Of a DNA stretch of 64,000 nt, positions 61,158 through 64,000 are shown piece by piece (within the stretch, counting starts at the first letter, position 1; every line of letters starts with the position of its first letter). This DNA comes from Luteibacter jiangsuensis (GTDB lineage Bacteria > Pseudomonadota > Gammaproteobacteria > Xanthomonadales > Rhodanobacteraceae): contig NZ_JAAQQR010000004.1 of assembly GCF_011742555.1 (NCBI RefSeq), positions 310,001 to 374,000 on the forward strand, written 5' to 3'. The translations under genes were made by a program, and so were the position numbers. The notes under the pieces were generated by a model, which was not told where the DNA came from, did no database searches, and was given only the letters and a program-made list of their open reading frames with translations.

Positions 61158-62486
61158 TCAGCGCTGTCGATAGGGTCCCCAAGACGGCTCACGCACGTCG
61201 CCGTCGGACAGGACGAGACGCTGACGCACGAGGCCATCGGCTGAAACCGCATACAGGACGCCGCGCGTACCCTGCGATGCCGCATAGAGCAGCATGCTGG
61301 CATTGGGCGCGAAGCTGGGCGAATCGTCCACATTACCCGGGGAAACGAAACGCACCTGGCCACCCAGACTACGGTCCATGATGGCGATACGATACACGTT
61401 CCCGTTGCCCTGCACCATCGCAATCTGCTTGCCGTCGTAGCTCACCGAGGCGCTTGCGTTGAAGCCGCCCTGGAAGGTGAGCCGCTGGGCTGCGCCGCCC
61501 GAGGCCGACATCTGGTAGAGCTGCGGTTTGCCGGAGCGGTCGGAGGTGAAGATGATGCTCTGGCCGTCCGGGGTGAAGGTAGGCTCGGTGTCGATGGCGA
61601 AGTTGTTGGTCAGTCGGGTTTCCGTCCGGCTGGCCACGTCGATGACGAAGATCTCGGGATTGCCCACGTACGAGAGGCTGACGGCCAGCTTGCTGCCGTC
61701 CGGCGACCACGCGGGGGCGCTGTTGATGCCACGCGGGTGCGATGCGATCAGGCTGCGCGAGCCCGTGGAGATGTTCTGCACGTAGACCTGCGAGTTGCCG
61801 CTCTCGAAGGAGACATACGCGATCTTGCTACCGTCCGGCGACCAGGCGGGGCCGAGCAGCGACTCGCGCGACCGCGCCACGACCTGCGGGTTGTAACCGT
61901 CCGAGTCGGCCACGATCAGGGAATAGGTGGTGTTGTTGCCCACGCCGACCGCGGTGATGTAGGCGATACGGGTCCAGAAGGCGCCGCGCACACCGGTGAT
62001 TTTTTCGTAGATCTGGTCGGCGATCTGGTGCGCCACGCCGCGGAGGTCGCCCGCGGGGGCGGTGAACGACTGCGCGAGCAGGCTCTGCTGGCGGTTCACG
62101 TCCCACAGTTCGTACTCGACCTTGAGCATGCCGCCACCGGCGTCGCTGATGCGGCCGATGGTCAGGTAGTCCTGCTTGAGCAGGCGCCACGTGGCGAACT
62201 TGACGTCCGAGCCCTGGGACGGGGTTTCGACGATGTCGTTCTTGTCCAGCGAGCGGAACTTGCCCGAACGGTTGAAATCCGCGCGGATGACGTCGGCGAC
62301 ATCGGTCGGCAGCGGCGCGCCCCCGGCCTGGGCGAAAGGCACGACGGCGATGGGAATGGCCGTTTTCAGCCCGCCGACGATTTCCACGTTGAGCGACTGG
62401 GCGGCGGCCGGACCGGCCACGAGGGCGGCCAGCGCGGCCAGGAGGAGGACGAGACGTGAAAGCGTTCTGCGCATGGGCGGATTCAT
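61158..62486 (-). CDS. tolB: Tol-Pal system protein TolB
   Basis: This 442-residue periplasmic protein has a signal peptide (LVLLLAALAALVAGPAAAQ), an N-terminal domain with IPIAVVPFAQ, and a C-terminal six-bladed beta-propeller built from WSPDGSKIAY/FTPDGQSIIF repeats. It binds Pal and interacts with TolA. I use the ATG at 62486 because AGG lies six bases upstream; the next in-frame ATG at 62474 has no ribosome site. Confidence 0.95.
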   Translation of the reverse strand: MNPPMRRTLSRLVLLLAALAALVAGPAAAQSLNVEIVGGLKTAIPIAVVPFAQAGGAPLPTDVADVIRADFNRSGKFRSLDKNDIVETPSQGSDVKFATWRLLKQDYLTIGRISDAGGGMLKVEYELWDVNRQQSLLAQSFTAPAGDLRGVAHQIADQIYEKITGVRGAFWTRIAYITAVGVGNNTTYSLIVADSDGYNPQVVARSRESLLGPAWSPDGSKIAYVSFESGNSQVYVQNISTGSRSLIASHPRGINSAPAWSPDGSKLAVSLSYVGNPEIFVIDVASRTETRLTNNFAIDTEPTFTPDGQSIIFTSDRSGKPQLYQMSASGGAAQRLTFQGGFNASASVSYDGKQIAMVQGNGNVYRIAIMDRSLGGQVRFVSPGNVDDSPSFAPNASMLLYAASQGTRGVLYAVSADGLVRQRLVLSDGDVREPSWGPYRQR

Positions 62487-62607
62487 TGCGACCTGGATAG
62501 TGGGACAGCGGCGAAATGTTAACGCGACGGCCACGTGCTGAGTGACCCGAATCTGAACCGCCCTGCCCCGCCCTGGCACCTGGCCGGGGCGGGACAAGGG
62601 CGCTACA

Positions 62608-63549
62608 TCATTGCGGCCTGAACGTGAACGTTAGGTTGCGCTGGAAGACGTCCTCGAAGCCCTGGTAAGGCAGCGGCTGGGCGCGCAGCACGGCGTTCTC
62701 CACCGAGGCGCGTCCGGCGGCGTCGTACGGGCAGCTGGAGTCCACCTTGGCACTGAGCACCTGCCCACCCGGCACCTGCACGATGTGCACCACGCAGGAA
62801 GTGGGCGGCATGCTGTCCGGACGGAGCCAGTTCTGCGTGACCGCGTTCTGGATGGCGGCCAGGTACTGGCCCAGCTTGCCCGTGTCACGGCCATTCGTGC
62901 CCGACTGCCGCTGATCGGCCGGCGGCAGGTCCGGCAGGCCATCGTCCTTGGCGTTCTGCAGGTCCTTAAGTTGCTGCTCGGCCTGCTTCTTGGTGGTGTC
63001 GGCCTTCTTCGTCTGGGCCTTCGCCGCGTCAAGCTGCTTGAAGATGTCGTCGATTTCCTTCTGTTTCTCTTTCTTCTTCTGCTCCTGCTCGGCGTCGAGC
63101 TCGGCCTGGCGCTGGCGCTGCTTCTCTTCCTGCAGGCGCTTGGCGTCCTCAGCCTTCTGCACGGCGTCATCCACCACCTTCTCCTGGTCCTTCAGGTCGG
63201 GCTGCTTCGGCGGCGGCGGGAGGGTTTCTACCTTGGGCTTCTCCTGCGGCGGCGTCGGCGTCGGCACCACCGGGGGCGGCGGCGTGGTATCGGGCACCGG
63301 CTTGGCCTTCGTCGCCTTCGGCGGCGGGCTGCCGGTGGGGCCGACCAGGGTCGCCTCGATGATCTGGCCGGGCAGTTCGAGGGGCGCCGGGCACTTCAAC
63401 GGATTCCACTCGGCCGGCAGGCCGATCGCCTCGGCCCATTTCTCGTAATCCGAGCACGGAATGACCGCGAGGCCCAGGAAGGCCACGATGCCGATGTGCA
63501 GGAGCGCGGCGAGGACGACCGCGCGGGGCGTGCCGTTACGGTTTTCCAT
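62608..63549 (-). CDS. tolA: Tol-Pal system protein TolA
   Basis: The 313 residues contain an N-terminal membrane helix (VVLAALLHIGIVAFLGLAV, about 10-28), a Pro/Lys-rich stretch, a long charged helix (about 130-220, rich in Lys, Glu, Ala and Gln) and a C-terminal globular domain with Cys. TolA carries force from the TolQR motor across the periplasm. Its start overlaps the tolR end by 14 bases. Confidence 0.94.
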   Translation of the reverse strand: MENRNGTPRAVVLAALLHIGIVAFLGLAVIPCSDYEKWAEAIGLPAEWNPLKCPAPLELPGQIIEATLVGPTGSPPPKATKAKPVPDTTPPPPVVPTPTPPQEKPKVETLPPPPKQPDLKDQEKVVDDAVQKAEDAKRLQEEKQRQRQAELDAEQEQKKKEKQKEIDDIFKQLDAAKAQTKKADTTKKQAEQQLKDLQNAKDDGLPDLPPADQRQSGTNGRDTGKLGQYLAAIQNAVTQNWLRPDSMPPTSCVVHIVQVPGGQVLSAKVDSSCPYDAAGRASVENAVLRAQPLPYQGFEDVFQRNLTFTFRPQ

Positions 63550-63979
63550 TCTGCGCCGACTGGGGCTGGCTCATCAGGCCGATCTTGGAGACACCGGCCT
63601 CCTGCAGGATCGGGAGGATCGAATAGACCTTGCCGTAGCCCACGCGCTGGTCGCCCGCGACCAGGACCTGGAGTTCCGGGTTGGCGTCATGGAAAGCGGT
63701 GATCTTCTTGCGGAATTCGTCCTCGCTGACCGGCTCGCGCTTCGCGCCGTTCGCCGTGAGGTAGATCTGGCCTGCCTCGTCGACGGACACCACGATCGGG
63801 TCCTTTTTGTCCTGCAGCGACTTGGCGTTGGTCTGCGGCAGCTGGATGTCCACGCCGAGGTTCATCATCGGCGTAGTGACCATGAAGATGATCAGCAGCA
63901 CGAGCATCACGTCGATGTACGGCACGACGTTGATCTCGGATTTCAGCTTCCGCTTGTGCCTGCGGTAGGTAGTGCGCAT
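63536..63979 (-). CDS. tolR: Tol-Pal system proton-channel protein TolR
   Basis: The 147-residue inner-membrane protein has one helix with the proton-path Asp in INVVPYIDVMLVLLIIFMVT (D23), followed by a periplasmic ExbD/TolR domain. GGGAG lies upstream of the ATG at 63979. The last six window bases could be the final codon and stop of tolQ (TGA at 63995-63997 on the minus strand), but this is too short to call a gene. Confidence 0.95.
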   Translation of the reverse strand: MRTTYRRHKRKLKSEINVVPYIDVMLVLLIIFMVTTPMMNLGVDIQLPQTNAKSLQDKKDPIVVSVDEAGQIYLTANGAKREPVSEDEFRKKITAFHDANPELQVLVAGDQRVGYGKVYSILPILQEAGVSKIGLMSQPQSAQNGKP

Positions 63980-64000
63980 GGCGTACGCTCCCGCTCAGGC

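Noticed and set aside
1-64000. CRISPR array
   Set aside because: The repeats seen are palindromic, solitary and irregularly spaced; no run of direct repeats with unique spacers and no cas gene was found.
63995-64000. 3' end of tolQ
   Set aside because: TGA is present on the minus strand just upstream of tolR, where tolQ would end, but one codon plus a stop is too little to call.

Overview
This is a 64 kb stretch of a high-GC gammaproteobacterial chromosome. Gene content and order (ribD-nrdR-glyA, tolR-tolA-tolB-pal-cpoB-queE-queC, ahpC/ahpD/oxyR, a large single-chain PurL) and many short dispersed palindromic repeats suggest the order Lysobacterales (Xanthomonadales), most likely Rhodanobacteraceae near Luteibacter or Dyella. 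This placement is an inference from gene content; no database was searched. Most of the window is core chromosome, with about 57 genes, one tRNA-Lys, one FMN riboswitch and little mobile DNA.

Layout. 1-4896: riboflavin synthase behind an FMN riboswitch, a sugar-type oxidoreductase, ribD, nrdR and glyA, all on the minus strand. 5114-12401: a secreted metzincin-like protease, ettA, pyrF, a small Cro/CI-like regulator, def, and the pyruvate/carbon-starvation transporter cstA with its small YbdD partner. 12402-13068: a gene-free, nested inverted-repeat region. 13069-26341: an FCD-GntR regulator divergent from a secreted aldose epimerase, a DMT exporter, a glycosyltransferase, purL, dsbC, xerD, an RDD protein and two tandem TonB/TolA-like proline-rich paralogues. 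26622-38484: an EF-G-like GTPase, a PfpI/DJ-1 protein, a bacterial SET-domain protein, a lipoprotein, an acyl-CoA dehydrogenase, a GNAT enzyme, SapC, an HNH nuclease, dxs, prmC and a lipoprotein hydrolase. 38674-48853: an M1 aminopeptidase, DUF1428, the peroxide module ahpD-ahpC/oxyR with a recognisable OxyR tetramer site, apt, glnS, a deaminase and a TVP38 protein. 48928-54109: a four-gene signalling cluster (hybrid histidine kinase, NarL-type regulator, PhnD-like binding protein, degenerate second kinase). 54194-58124: a DedA-rhodanese fusion, tRNA-Lys, and a small accessory island (unknown exported protein and an orphan Rhs-core protein). 58143-64000: queC, queE and the Tol-Pal cluster.

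The most original candidates are: (1) the signalling cluster, whose second kinase has the His and Asp of the H-box exchanged and has lost the N-box asparagines; (2) the TonB/TolA-like tandem paralogues with a shared Cys-containing C-terminal signature; (3) the Rhs-core/exported-protein pair beside tRNA-Lys, with a heptanucleotide tandem repeat in front of one start codon and a short tRNA-end direct repeat at the far side; (4) a hairpin covering the dxs start; (5) the nested inverted repeats at 12.4-13.0 kb; and (6) two genes whose C-termini are supplied by dispersed repeats.
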